From NCBI RefSeq assembly GCF_026213295.1, contig NC_079415.1:25090610-25154609 (forward strand): a stretch of DNA of 64,000 nucleotides, read 5' to 3'. The DNA comes from Gadus chalcogrammus. Lineage: Eukaryota; Chordata; Actinopteri; Gadiformes; Gadidae. Below, piece by piece: positions 21,310 to 32,640 of this stretch. The first letter of the stretch is position 1. Each line of letters opens with the position of its first letter. A program made the position numbers and the translations under genes. Below the pieces are notes generated by a model, which did not search any database, had not been told where the DNA came from, and saw only the letters and a list, made by a program, of their open reading frames with translations.

Positions 21310-23725
21310 GACCACAGCACTGACTGAGGCGGGCATTGCATCCACTGGCACAGCCGACTCCTTCCTCAAAGCATCCCACCTCACCAGGACAAGACATGCC
21401 CATCAAGTGAGCGCCCTGGCACTGGCAAAGCTGCAGCACAATGCCTTCTTGGACATGATGCCTGAGGGACCACATGATGAGAAGACCAAAGAAGCCTGGA
21501 GACAAGACATGATCAGAAAGAGTCCAACATTCCAGTACTGGGATACCATCCTCAACATGGAACTTCTGGGTCTGATATTTGTGCGGGCTCACAGAGAACA
21601 GGATTTTCCACTCTATGTGGAGACACTCAAGGCTCTTGTTCCATGGTTCTTTGCCCTTGATCACCAGAACTACGCACGATGGATCCCTGTCCACATTCGC
21701 GACATGGAAAGCTTGCCCTCATCCATTCACAGGGAATATGAAGAACATGGCCATTGGGTCGTTAACAAGACCACAAACAGATTCTCTAGCATGCCGATAG
21801 ATCAGGCTCATGAGCAGAACAACGATCTGGTGAAGGGTTCCGGGGGTGCAGTGGGACTCACAGAAAATCCCTCTGCCTTCAAGAAGTGGATGATCGCAGG
21901 GCCTGAACAAGCACGATTCCTAAAAGAGTTTGAGCAAGAGTATATGTCAGAAGAAGTCAAGAAACAACAACATCACGAAGAAGGACTGTCCACACAGAAG
22001 ATATTCAAAGGCCAAGCCCTCACTCTGGTGACCACCATCAGTGGGATGAGCAATCCGTTCCTAGACAACACCCCAGAGCTACTTACGCTGGACACACGGA
22101 ATGGGATTGACGGGTCTGTGGTCAACACTGTCCGCACTGTGGAATCAGTGGGCAGGGATCAGTACAACAACTACAATAAGACAGTGATAGTGGACCGCAC
22201 ACACTCCATCCATGAGCCCATCAAACATAACTCGCTGCCGCTCTTCAGATGCCCAACACCCAAGACCAAGAGCAAGCAGGCAGGGCAGATCTCAATGTTG
22301 AAGGATGATGTGGCACTCTTCTCACGATTGTACATAGCCACTCAACACAGAGAGGGGGACCCGAGCACCTCCTTTGAGCACGAAAACCATCCATACCCTC
22401 CTTCTCTATCTGATAGAGGGAAACTACGGCTGGGAAAGAAGTCAGATCTGCTAAACGTCCTTGCACAGAAGACACAACCGGAACCTCCTGCTACTTTTGA
22501 TGTCAAAGTACTTGACGGAGCTGCTGTGGTCCACTTCCTGTCCCCTACCAACATCACCACGTTTGAAGAATATGCCAGCTGTGTCTTTATTCCCCACATC
22601 ATGAAACACTTGTGGACCTCTAAAAGAGTTGACGTCGTCTGGGATACTTACTTCCCCAGCAGTCTAAAAGAGTCAACCAGGGAGAAGCGAGGCAAAGGGA
22701 TACGACGGAAGGTGTCTGGTCAGAACAAGCTGCCGGGGAATTGGCCGGATTTCCTGCGTGACCCTAAGAACAAGGAGGAACTCTTCACCTTTATCTCAGG
22801 GAAGATTGAGTCCACTGTGTGGCCAGAGGGGAAGCTGGTCTTCATTACCTCTGGAACCAGAGTGGTCGGCACAGACACCAGCCACTCCATGCTGCCATGC
22901 AACCATGAAGAGGCCGATACTAGGATACTGATCCACCTACTTGATGCCCTGGAGCATGGCTCTTCTACCTGCTTGGTGCGCACTGTGGATACAGATGTTG
23001 TTGTGATCCTCATTGGCAAGTTCCATGCCCTGCTCACCCAGTATCCAGCTGCAAACATCTGGATTGCTTTTGGCACTGGCAAGAACTACACCTATCTGCA
23101 TGTAAATACCATCAGCCACGCTCTGGGAAAGGACAAGTCAACCGCTCTTCCAGTCTTCCACTGCTACACAGGCTGTTACACAACCTCAGCATTCTGTGGG
23201 AAGGGGAAGAAGTCAGCATGGATTGCTTGGAACTCCTACCCAGAGGTCACACAGGCCTTCAACTACATAGCAGCAAATCCGCACACTGCTGTGACCATAG
23301 ATGCCATACACTTCCGATGTCTGGAGCGCTTCACTGTTGTTCTTTATGACAAGACGAGTGAATTGGAATCAGTGAATGGTGCAAGAAAAGAGTTGTTCTG
23401 CCAGAAGACCAAGGCAATGGAACATATTCCACCAACCCAAGGAGCACTGATCCAACACGTGAAAAGAGTCACTTACCAGTCTGGGATCTGGTCAACATCC
23501 GAAAAAACCCAGCAGCCAATACCCAGCCCTGAAGGATGGGGATGGACACTGGATGTAGACAGCCAGGCCTGGCTTCCTGTGTGGAGCACCTTGCCAATCG
23601 CTTCAAAAGCCTGCAGTGAACTAATCAAATGCAGTTGTATAAAGGACTGTACGGCAAGGTGCTCTTGCAAAAAAGCACAGTGGAATTGCACAGGCCTTTG
23701 CAGTTGCAAATGTTACACCAACTAA
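21310..23725 (+). CDS. Transposon protein with PIN/FEN-like nuclease motifs and CXC tail
   Basis: The open frame runs without a stop from about 21310 to TAA at 23723. The codon at 21407 is GTG, not ATG, and upstream codons (ALTEAGIASTGTADSFLK, LTRTRHAHQV) belong to the family, so this is an exon with its start further upstream. Residues are numbered from 21407. The N-terminal half has the family words FALDHQNYARWIPVHIRDM and DQAHEQNNDLVKGSGGAVGL. The middle has HEEADTR (about 500-506), VDTDVVVIL and TGCYTTSAFCGKGKK (about 588), a spacing like acidic active sites of PIN/FEN nucleases. Relatives, as I recall, have GCDTT, so the Asp to Tyr here may inactivate it. The last 40 residues hold ten Cys in a Tesmin/CXC-like pattern, probably DNA binding. 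Role as a transposase is an inference from position between inverted ends. Confidence 0.65.
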
Positions 23726-24020
23726 ATACACTAGCAAACTAATAAGAAAGGAGGGTCGGTTTTGGGGGGGGGGGGAGGTAAATGAAATTCCAGGGGGGGT
23801 CTGATGTACTGGTTCCGCTTCTCTCTCTCCCCTGCATGCTGTTGGACAAAGGCTGAGCACGATACAGGACGATGCACGATGATTTTTTATCACAAAGGGA
23901 AATTCTTTTAGGGAAGGGGTTTGTTATTTTTTGTGCACCACTGTTTCCCCTGTTTGTGTAACATTAAAGTTCAGTTTACCTTTATATTCTGTGTCCAGAA
24001 TTAATATATTAATATATTTT
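23726..24020 (+). other. 3' region of the transposon gene
   Basis: Follows the stop with a G-run (23765-23776), then AT-rich DNA with ACATTAAAG at 23962 as the nearest polyadenylation-like signal. No further coding sequence seen. Confidence 0.35.
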
Positions 24021-24776
24021 TGGCATAAATAATTATCTAATAATATTCTCAATACCTTTATTGCATTCATTGACCAAGAAAATGTATATTTTGACACCAA
24101 GATTGACCTTCACAGTGGCTTGGAAGATTGATTTATTAGCATTTATAGCAGAAGTTTTGTAAATCCAAGATGGCCGCCTTCCACCATCTTGATCTACTGT
24201 TGGTAAAACATCACTAACTGATATTCCTATCATCTTTACTGCATTCATTGACCCGGGAAATGTAATTTTTGACACCAAGATTGAGCTTCTAAGTGACTTG
24301 GAAGCTGATTTATTGACATTTATAGGTTGTACATGCGAAAATCTTGGAAATCCAAGATGGCCGCCTTCCACCATCTTGATTAAGTGGAACCCCCTCTAAA
24401 TTGAAAGGTATAGTGATGGAGAGCATGTGGAAAAAATTTGGTGCTTTTGTCCGCCGTGTCCCCATTTTTTTGCTAAGCCACCTGACTATTTGATCGGAAC
24501 GTCACCTGGAACGTCCCCCCGCGAAAACGCCGGTGACTCTGCTGCCACCCATGGCGTGAGTGGTGTATTGCATGTCATGCATTGCCCGCGACGTTCGCGT
24601 ATGCTGTGTAGACTATGAAAGGAAGCGCGTCGCTCGCGTCGTTTACGCGCGTTGCTCGCGTCGTTTACGCGCGTTGCTCGCGTCGACTATGTAAGGGCCC
24701 TTACAAACGCAGTTACGTCGCCGCGACGTCGCGGTTACGTAACTTTATGACCAAACATACGTTGCCGCAACGTAAC

Positions 24777-25163
24777 GCCTCGTGCCCACTGCACCGTCAG
24801 TCAACGGACGTGGGAAGGCGTGGCTGACGGATGGGGGAGTAGTCTTTGCAGATGCATCCGTCAGCCAATCAAATCGGTTCGCCGGGTTCTTCCCGCTTCT
24901 TCCTGCTTGTTGTGAGGCAAGATGACCCGCTTTCCCGCTTTCCAGTATCGTCAGAGCCCGAGTCGCGTCACAGTGCTTACATTTGCATACGCGATCTGAT
25001 TGGATGACGGAACCGTCGCTGCCGAAAAAGTTGAACATTTTTCAACTTTCTGACGGTGGCGAACGCTCCAACTGAACGGACGGATCCACAATGCATTGCG
25101 CGTCCGTCCCCATTCAAAGTCAATGGGCAACGGACAACTGACGGAGGTAGTGGGCACGGGGCG
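24777..25163. mobile_element. Small inverted-repeat element (MITE-like)
   Basis: ACGCCTCGTGCCCACTGCACCG near 24776 is inverted at 25140-25163 (GGTAGTGGGCACGGGGCGT), with CCGTCAGT/ACTGACGG inside. The surrounding DNA (24705-24775 and 25165-25275) is full of GTTGCCGCAACGT-type short palindromes, perhaps the remains of a further nested element. No clear target duplication. Confidence 0.5.
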
Positions 25164-25279
25164 TCAGTTTCAACGTTGCCGCGACGTGCGGGTGAAAGAC
25201 GCGATCACGTTGCCGCAACGTATCTTGGCGACGTTGCTCGTCCGTAACTGCCACGTCCTGGCAACGTCGTGGCAACCAA

Positions 25280-26886
25280 AATACATACTGGCGATATTTA
25301 TGCAACCTTCTTCAAAAAGGTTGCCATAACGTTGCAAGGACGTTAGGGCGGATCTGCATGGTGCAGTCCTCATTTGCCCTTTATAGAACCCACAAAGTCT
25401 AGTCTGAGATCTACAAGCCACATTAATATTTTACCTACATTTTGGCTGGTGGCTGTTGCTAATGTTGACCCCAAGCCTATTCAAAAGACAAGACAGCTGT
25501 ACACATAAATTGATTATGTTTTTATTTCAAAACATTTTTAATTTAATTTTGGGGATCTTCTTCCAACTGCCGTTCCATCCGACCCTGAGAAGAACAAATA
25601 AAAGAGAACATGTGAGTGCATTAATTTTCATTTTACATTCAGTTAATGTCATTGTACATTTAGTCAAAACTAAATATGTTATTCCGAGGTTACGCTAGAC
25701 TCGAGCGTGAGCACGTTCTAGATAGCAGCCTTAAGTGGCTATGAAAGCTATGCATGACTATTTTGCGGATTGTTTTACTTTAGCTCATCTACCAAACACA
25801 CGTTTCCTGTTGCTGTGTCCCTGCGCGCGTAGGAGTATTGTAAAAGTTATTAAGTCAATTAGGTCGAATTCAGTTGTTTATTGTGTTCACCATTGGTCTT
25901 TTACATACTTATTTTGTGTGTTGTGTAATGTAATCGCATTGAAGACCAATTTTCTGCTGCTTTTAGTGTGTTCTTTACACAGACCTTCTGAGGTTTGTGT
26001 GTGTGAGAGATAGATGAGAGGTTCCTTGTATACCACACCATGGTTGTTAAATGTATTCAAACTTGATCGCATGAGCTATTTGTTCAACTCTTCACTTTAT
26101 TCGTTTCCAACCATTTGACATTTTTTAAATGGTGTGCATGTTTACATTGTTTACTCCATTCGGACTGTTCAAATCCCTTTACTTGATTTAAGACATTTAA
26201 CATCTCTTTAAATTTTAAACTATGTGCATGGCTTTATTAAAAAATATTTCGACGTCACTTTGCCCTGGCACTTTTCTGTGGGAAATGTATTTACTAGTTC
26301 TTTAATTTGAACTTTTTTGCGTTTGGATAGTTGATCAATGTATTAATCCTGCAGTATGTGTGTTTTACACCAATACCACACCGGGGATAAGTAGCGTCAT
26401 CATGAGCATGCGCAGAACCACTAGGTAGCAAAATCTGATAGGATTCAGGAAGCAGAGATTGGCAGAACACGTTTTCGTCAACTAGCTGTAGAACATGTAG
26501 TTGTCGATAGACCTGTTTGGGATTTAGTTAAGCGAACCAAACGAAAATAGTTAATGTAATGTTAATTTCATCTGCCAAAAAAATTACACAAAAAAAACTC
26601 AACCGTGATTAAACCAAATATAAAGCCTATTGTGTCTTTTGTGTATTGGAAAACCTGCTCAGCAAGCTGCAGTCTGCAACTTCTGCGGGAGGTATGTAAG
26701 TTGCTTATATACAAAAATATTCTCCAACGATGCATAGCTTTCTGAAATATACGACCCCATCCCGAGTGGACTATAACTGGTTTGCCAGTAAAATCACAAT
26801 ACCAAACATAATTACATGCATTTTTGGCTATAAGCTTCATTGGTTGACTGGCTAACTACTAGTTAAAACGAGCAGTGTTGGCATGG
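25280..26886. other. Spacer, no gene seen
   Basis: Low-complexity-free but without recognisable coding motifs on either strand. Open frames here are under 100 codons and lack family signatures. The LTR at 26891 begins right after it. Confidence 0.4.
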
Positions 26887-26890
26887 AAAC

Positions 26891-27347
26891 TATTGCGTAA
26901 TTCTTCAGGGAAAGTATTTGAATCCAAAGGAATAGCTTTAAAGAGACTTTATTTGTATAAAGTATTTTCGGTATGGTAAACTGATACTCTGAAGCAAAGA
27001 GAGATTGAAGATGTATTCTAAACACGTGCTGAGCGACTCCCAGCTGACCAAAGCTATTAACCCTATCCGTATGGGCTGCCGAGAGTTTCTGAGGACAATG
27101 TGGGTCAGTAGGCTGTTATGGTCTGATCAGCGCAGTCCGGAAGTAGTGGGGGGAGCCGATGTGAGATAACCTTCGGTATTTTTCTCGCCTGGTCTGTGAT
27201 GCTGCCTTCTGTGGCTAAAGTATTTATTGCAGCCTTCAGTAAGGTCTTGCTCCACTTGTGGCTATGTATGGTATTTACGGCTTATATGTTTGGTCCTGCT
27301 TCATTAGGTCTATGTGTGGGTAGCTTAGATTCTTAAAATACGTAACA
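26891..27347 (-). repeat. 3' LTR of the retroviral locus
   Basis: 457 bp, starting TGTTACGTATTTTAAG on the minus strand and ending GAATTACGCAATA. The polypurine tract AAGGAGGGA lies immediately upstream (27350-27358 on the plus strand as complement). It differs from the 51-kb copy at about five bases. Confidence 0.8.
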
Positions 27348-28193
27348 ATCCCTCCTTGGTCATCTCAGATGACCATACAATAATATTTTAAATCATAAAC
27401 ACCATTTACCACACCGAAAACATAGTCAAATTAGGATCAATCATCAACACCATCAACCGTTGTGGGAAACTCTTGAATAGAGGACAAAACCACAACGCGC
27501 TCATAATACTGAGACGGCATTCACCTTGTGGGTCTCATTGGGAATACAGGTCATTATTTAACAATACAACAATGAACATAAATCTTGTTATCATACAATC
27601 ACATGGCCAAACAGCACACAAACAAAACTATCCATAGAAATCCTGAGCTAATACTTTTGGTAATGTGCTACAAGGTCATACTATTTTCAACATGAGCAAA
27701 AGTAAAGTAAAAATTGGTGGTCATAATACAATTTTAAAATTTCAAAATGATTGATAGGCTAGCATGGATTTGGGGGGTTCAGGTGATCTTCGTGTATTGG
27801 TGCGCCGGTTCATGTGGTTTTGGGCGATGTTATTATCGTAGTCATTGTTTTTTCTGTCGCCGTCGGGCCTGTAATTCATGAACCCAAGACTCGTCCCTCC
27901 TTGTCAAGGGCTCAACTCAGAGAGGTTACTCCTACATCATGGGAATCTCCAAACAGGTTCTCCGTCGTCGTCGTGTCAGCAACAGGTGGCCTGTAAACAA
28001 CCGTCTCAAAGATCAACAGTACCATTATCAATGCAGCGATTCAGAAATAACGGGTTGCACTCGCAACACTATACAATAACAAACAGCCTGGTATGGTTGT
28101 TAGAAATTTGTTATTCAAGTAAATCCGGGATATTGATTATCTTATATACAGGCGCTTCTACTAGAATAGTATAGGTGTTGACTATTCTACATA

Positions 28194-28640
28194 TTACAGC
28201 TGGATATGGTCGGGCCCCTCAGGTGATGTATCATTCACTTTCATCGGATCATATCTGATCCCCATGTAAGCCTGAATGGCACTTGGCGCTTCTGTAGCGC
28301 CCACTGCTGTGGGGATCAGCAGATGCAGTAGCCCTCGTGCACAGGGAACACAACGGCAGCCGGTGACAATTAACACGGTCTCTGCATTTATTCCCGTGAC
28401 GGGCACTTACTGGATCATGCTTTTCCACCTCCCAAACATATTCTCCATCCATCCTGTGAAAGGGTCATTAATGCCGGAGTTCTCTGCCAATTCTAACCTG
28501 AGGGATTGTAATTATGCCAGCAACCCATCCAGAGCTGTGTTATTGGGGATAAAGTACAACACGTTGTGCCTATCATCGCATTTACCCCTCCTTGCTCTGT
28601 CAATAACATTTCCATATCTATATATATATTCCTTTTAACT
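28194..28640 (-). pseudogene. Retroviral env, transmembrane-subunit 3' part, broken
   Basis: In the minus direction, pieces resembling the end of a retroviral transmembrane Env are seen: a stretch with ELAENSGIND at about 28490, a Trp-rich membrane-proximal piece, and a hydrophobic segment with GCRCVPCARGLL at about 28330, the CxxPCxR pattern typical of Env tails. The pieces lie in different frames and carry at least two stops or shifts, so no functional protein can be made. The position, ~0.85 kb before the 3' LTR, is right for env. The surface subunit is not recognisable; a Trp/Cys-containing minus frame at 30078-30320 could be a remnant. Confidence 0.55.
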
Positions 28641-28649
28641 TTATCTGTT

Positions 28650-30900
28650 AAACTGAACGAAGTGTTGCTGATTATGATACATGTAATTTATCTAAACAAT
28701 ATATATATACATAATTTTTATATGGTGGACAAGCAAAACAGAACCAATTCAACTCCTGCCGTTATTTGATCTCCTCATGTGACTGTTACTCCTTGCTCGG
28801 CGGAGGCAGTTTATCGGCTCCGGGTGTGTCTGAATCTGGTTCTGGAACTTTTGTTTCTATTGTAGAAATACAAACTCATGTACAGCAGTTAGTTGTTCAA
28901 AAACATTTCCTATAATTCTATTTTTAATTGTTCTAATGGAAGTCCATTATGGGACCCTAGAAATGTAAGTGTAAGCATGAATCTAACCGTAAGCATTACG
29001 TGCAAAGTTAGCTGTGTCAGTGATACACGGTACTCACCTTGCTTCTGGAAACATAGGACCTGAAAATTGTATGCGTTTCAAACATGTTTGTATTATAATT
29101 GATCTATTTAGTGCTTGTGCGGATTTTAAATTTTTGTTTTGAGTGTCCCATTCCTTATTCTGAGCTGATTTCAACCTTCAACCTTGATTTAATATTCACA
29201 CTACATCCCTCCTTGCGCATTGCTTCAGCCATGCGCTTTAGAATTAACCAATCCTACCAACGGTGTAGTGCAACCAAGTTGAAGTTCCCTTCCTTAATCA
29301 TCTTAACCAATTCATTATGAAGATAAATGAAGACCAGTACATACAAAACCAAAGGTCGATAGTTGTGGGTTTATGCAGCCGTCCTGAGACCACGCTGTTG
29401 TTAAATGCAGTAAACCGTAAATGTTCCATGAGTCATTGTATTGCTAATCCCTTTCCTATCTTATAAACCTAAAAAGTTAAATGTTAAAATTTGTATGTTC
29501 AATATCACTTCTTTGTAACCGTATCTGGTTCCAACAGCTACCTTCATTATACTACCCGATTGTCCTACACTATATGCACATCTGGGCATTAAATATAGGG
29601 TGATATTGTAAAACAAAACAAAACCTGAACCTAAAATAAAAATTCAGAAGTTATTGGATAAAGCAAAGTTATTGAAAGTTAATTATAATGAACCATTTTC
29701 TAATTATCTTAGTTTTATATGTGGTATGCTTTCAATATCCCCTCGTGTATGTAACAGTCGAGTAACCTCCATTATTTTGGTGGCTCTGGCACACACAAGA
29801 GGACATTTACACATGGTATATGAATCCACCATTTGTTTTCATTTTATATTTTTACTGATTTTTATTTTCATTTTATTTTTATGTCTATATACACATTCTT
29901 AAGAAAAGCACGAACGATGATTAATCATAATATGCATCAACAGACCCAAAAATAAGCATATTATTCAACAATTTGAGACCTCAGATGCGATTTCTTCCTG
30001 CGGAGCCCTTCATTTTCTAAAGGGTCCGCAGAAATGTCCGCTGAGTGGTCAGGAGTTCTTACACCTTCAGAAGTGCCTCACAACAAACCCAAAGCCTTTG
30101 TTAACCATATGGTCATCTTAGTCATCATTCCGTCATAAATATGGGGCTGGCCGTTCCTTATCACTTGCGTCTCCGCGCTTCTCTGGGGATCAAGGATAAC
30201 GGGCCCAAACCAACACAGGACAACAAAGGAACAGAGTGAGAACTGACCTCCACTAACCTCAAAGGATTTTGAACGACCCTGCAGAATAACAGGGTGACAA
30301 GACCACATGGGAAAATACAAACATACAAAACTTAAATTTGAACATTATCAAAATATCTTAATATTAAATATCTGCATTTCAATATTAGGCATCATACTTC
30401 TGTTGTTACCTGAACGTTGTCAGTTGGGAACAGTCGGGGTTACGTACGGCTCTGCGTTTTGGTTGACCATTAAACTGGTTGTGAGATATATTGTAATAAT
30501 CGAGTATTTTATCGTGTAATGAAAAAACGTAACACATATTTTGTTAATTAAAATTAGGATGAATTATGGATTATTACTTATGTAATTTAATTGTAAATAT
30601 TGCCAATTATTAATCATAGATTACGTGAAGACTTTAATTAAAATATTGTTATTTTCATAGTCTGTAATGAAATATATATTTTATTCTTTCCTATTTTGGT
30701 ATTTTGGACCTCGTCAGGTCTGTTGAACTATGCATTTCTACCGCTTGTCCTCAGGATCCTCTATTGGGGGGGACTCCTCTATTGGAGGTTATCCCAGAAC
30801 TCTTCTAATAAGAATCCCCAGGCCTGGATAACCCCGGACTTCTGTGGACGAGCGGTATGCATGCTATGGACAACTTTAAAGGCTAACCGTTCATGATGTG
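28650..30900 (-). other. Presumed retroviral interior, unrecognisable
   Basis: AT-rich DNA with frequent stops in all frames. A weak candidate for remote env sequence is 30078-30320 (minus). Nothing else can be supported. Confidence 0.3.
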
Positions 30901-30915
30901 GAGTCTAGATAATTT

Positions 30916-31446
30916 TAAGTTCTCCCATAAAAACTCGATCACTGATAAGTATGAACAGGATTTATTTAAATAACGACATGGGAATATTTTGCATGGTAAA
31001 TCTTTGGCATGAGCCCCGTCACTGATCCAGGGTGACGTGCGGACTCGGCGTATCCTGCCAGGACTAGCAGGGGCGGAGCCTTCCCCTGGACAAGTAGACT
31101 GAGGCCGACCTGGTGGTGGTGGGGTGGATGGAGGTGCGTCGAACGAAGACCTGAGCAGCAAAGACATATGTTAGACTACTCTTTATAGAGCAGGTGTAGG
31201 CAGGTGATTGGTAGCTGGTGATTGGCGGCCAGCCGCGCGTGATTTGAGTCCTCCTGGTAGAACTACCAGCAAGCTTACATTTCTCCCATAAAGACTCGAT
31301 CACTGATAAGTATGAACAGGATTTATTTAAATAACGACATGGGAATATTTTGCATGGTAAATCTTTGGCATGAGCCCCGTCACTGATCCAGGGTGACGTG
31401 CGGACTCGGCGTATCCTGCCAGGACTAGCAGGGGCGGAGCCTTCCC
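30916..31446 (-). repeat. LTR-like unit plus tandem partial copy
   Basis: A ~360-bp unit (30916-31277) reads on the minus strand from TGTAAGCTTGCTGG through TATAAAGAG at about 31180, a TATA-like box, to AAATAAATCC at about 30965, a polyadenylation-like signal. Its second half repeats in tandem at 31281-31446, the join being GGGAGAAA|TGTAAGC, and its first half recurs at 36505-36650. This looks like LTR sequence of a second minus-strand retroelement with tandem LTR ends. Terminal CA is not seen, so the call is tentative. Confidence 0.45.
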
Positions 31447-31759
31447 CAAAAGAGAGGACGTAGGCCTACGCCGGAAATAGGTGATAACTCGGCATGTCCT
31501 GCCGGGACTGGCAGGGGCGGAGCCGACCCCAAAAATAGAATAGCGAAAGGAGGTAATGAGACCATACATACCCGTGTAGAAGAAGTGGACAAGGATCTAT
31601 ACTGCTTCTGGAAGATAAAAGGCATACCCAATATACGACATATTAAGAGTCAATCATACATACCGTAAAACGATAAGCTTAAAACCGTCAGCGAGATCGA
31701 TGAATCACGTAAAAGCAGTTGACTTGAAATACCTCAGCGAGATCAATTAAAATTTAGAG

Positions 31760-32640
31760 CACTCTGCAGCTGTTACGCAGCGAGCCACGAGTGCTTTCGT
31801 GCTGTACCAACTGCCGTGGTCGATTCACTCTCCGGGGTCGCTGCGTGACCTGAGTGCTTTCGCGTTGAACCACCGATGTGGTCAACGAACTCACGAGTGC
31901 CCTTGATGTGCCACCGACGTGGTCACGCACTCACCGGTGTTGTTGCAGCAAGTATTGTGAACTTTCATGTTGAACACCGACGTGGTCAACGAAATCACGA
32001 GTGCCCTTGATGTGCCACCGACGTGGTCACGCACTCACCGGTGTTGCTGCAGCAAATATTGTGTACTTCCGTGTTGAACACCGACGTGTTCAATGAACTC
32101 CGAGTGCCCTGCACTTGAGTGTTTGATATTATGCCACCGACGTGGTAATTAAATTTGCATGTGCCCGAGTTGTGCCCACCGACGTGGTCAACGCACTACC
32201 AGGGTTGCTGCAGCGAACGTGGAGTTCTGAGTTGTACCGCACCGACGTGCGCAACGAACTCACGAGTGCTTGGGTTGTTCCCACCGACGTGGGCAACGCA
32301 CTCACCGGGGTTGCTGCAACAAACTAGAGTTCTGAGTTGTACCGCACCGACGTGCGCAACGAACTCACGAGTGCTTGAGTTGTTCCCACCGACGTGAGCA
32401 ACGCACTCACCGGGGTTACTGCAGTCAAACCATGAGTATTAGATAACGTGCCACCGACGTGGTCATACTCACGAGTGCCCGAGTTGTTACCACCGACGTG
32501 GTCAACGCACTCACCGGGGTTGCCGCTGCAACCTTGAGTTTTATTTTCCTATGTACGCCACCGACGTGACAGCGAACTCAAGAGTGTTTTCTAGATGATC
32601 CACCGACGTGGTCACACTCGCCGGGGTTGCTGCAGGTTAA
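31760..32640 (+). repeat. Minisatellite built on CCACCGACGTGG
   Basis: The core CCACCGACGTGGTCA recurs with changes (ACGTGCGC, ACGTGAGC) every 40-75 bp, alternating with CACTCACCGGGGTTGCTGCAG and GAACTCACGAGTGC. More than 15 cores lie between 31910 and 32620. A second block is at 33280-33600. The core is an imperfect palindrome around ACGT. The open frames across it are a by-product of the periodic sequence. Confidence 0.8.

Larger units (their letters stand above)
19778..24486 (+). mobile_element. 4.7-kb TIR transposon encoding a PIN-like/CXC protein
   Basis: The left end (GTCAGGCGGCTTAG..., 19778) and right end (...CTAAGCCACCTGAC, 24486) are inverted and the match runs for about 300 bp, including CAAGATGGTGGAAGGCGGCC and the block with CAATCTTGGTGTCAAAA. 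A further diverged inverted block continues to 20085 and 24020. TA lies on both sides (19776-19777 and 24487-24488). It sits inside the Harbinger at 18603-24700. The only sizeable gene is at 21310-23725. I cannot place it in a named superfamily; the TA target would fit several. Confidence 0.75.
18603..24700 (-). mobile_element. Harbinger element (TTA duplication) split by another transposon
   Basis: The 21-bp ends GGGCCCTTACATAGTCGACGC (first 20 at 18603-18622) and the inverse ending GTAAGGGCCC at 24700 match perfectly. TTA lies at 18600-18602 and 24701-24703, the TWA duplication usual for PIF/Harbinger. Subterminal DNA is rich in CpG, with short direct repeats of GCTCGCGTCG / TTTACGCGCG near 24630-24680 and related words at 18620-18720. 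Without the 4.7-kb insert the element is only about 1.4 kb and holds a broken transposase, so it is a deletion derivative. Confidence 0.85.

Noticed and set aside
21407..21409. Start codon of the large transposon protein
   Set aside because: The codon is GTG and the frame remains open upstream with family-typical residues, so translation does not start here.
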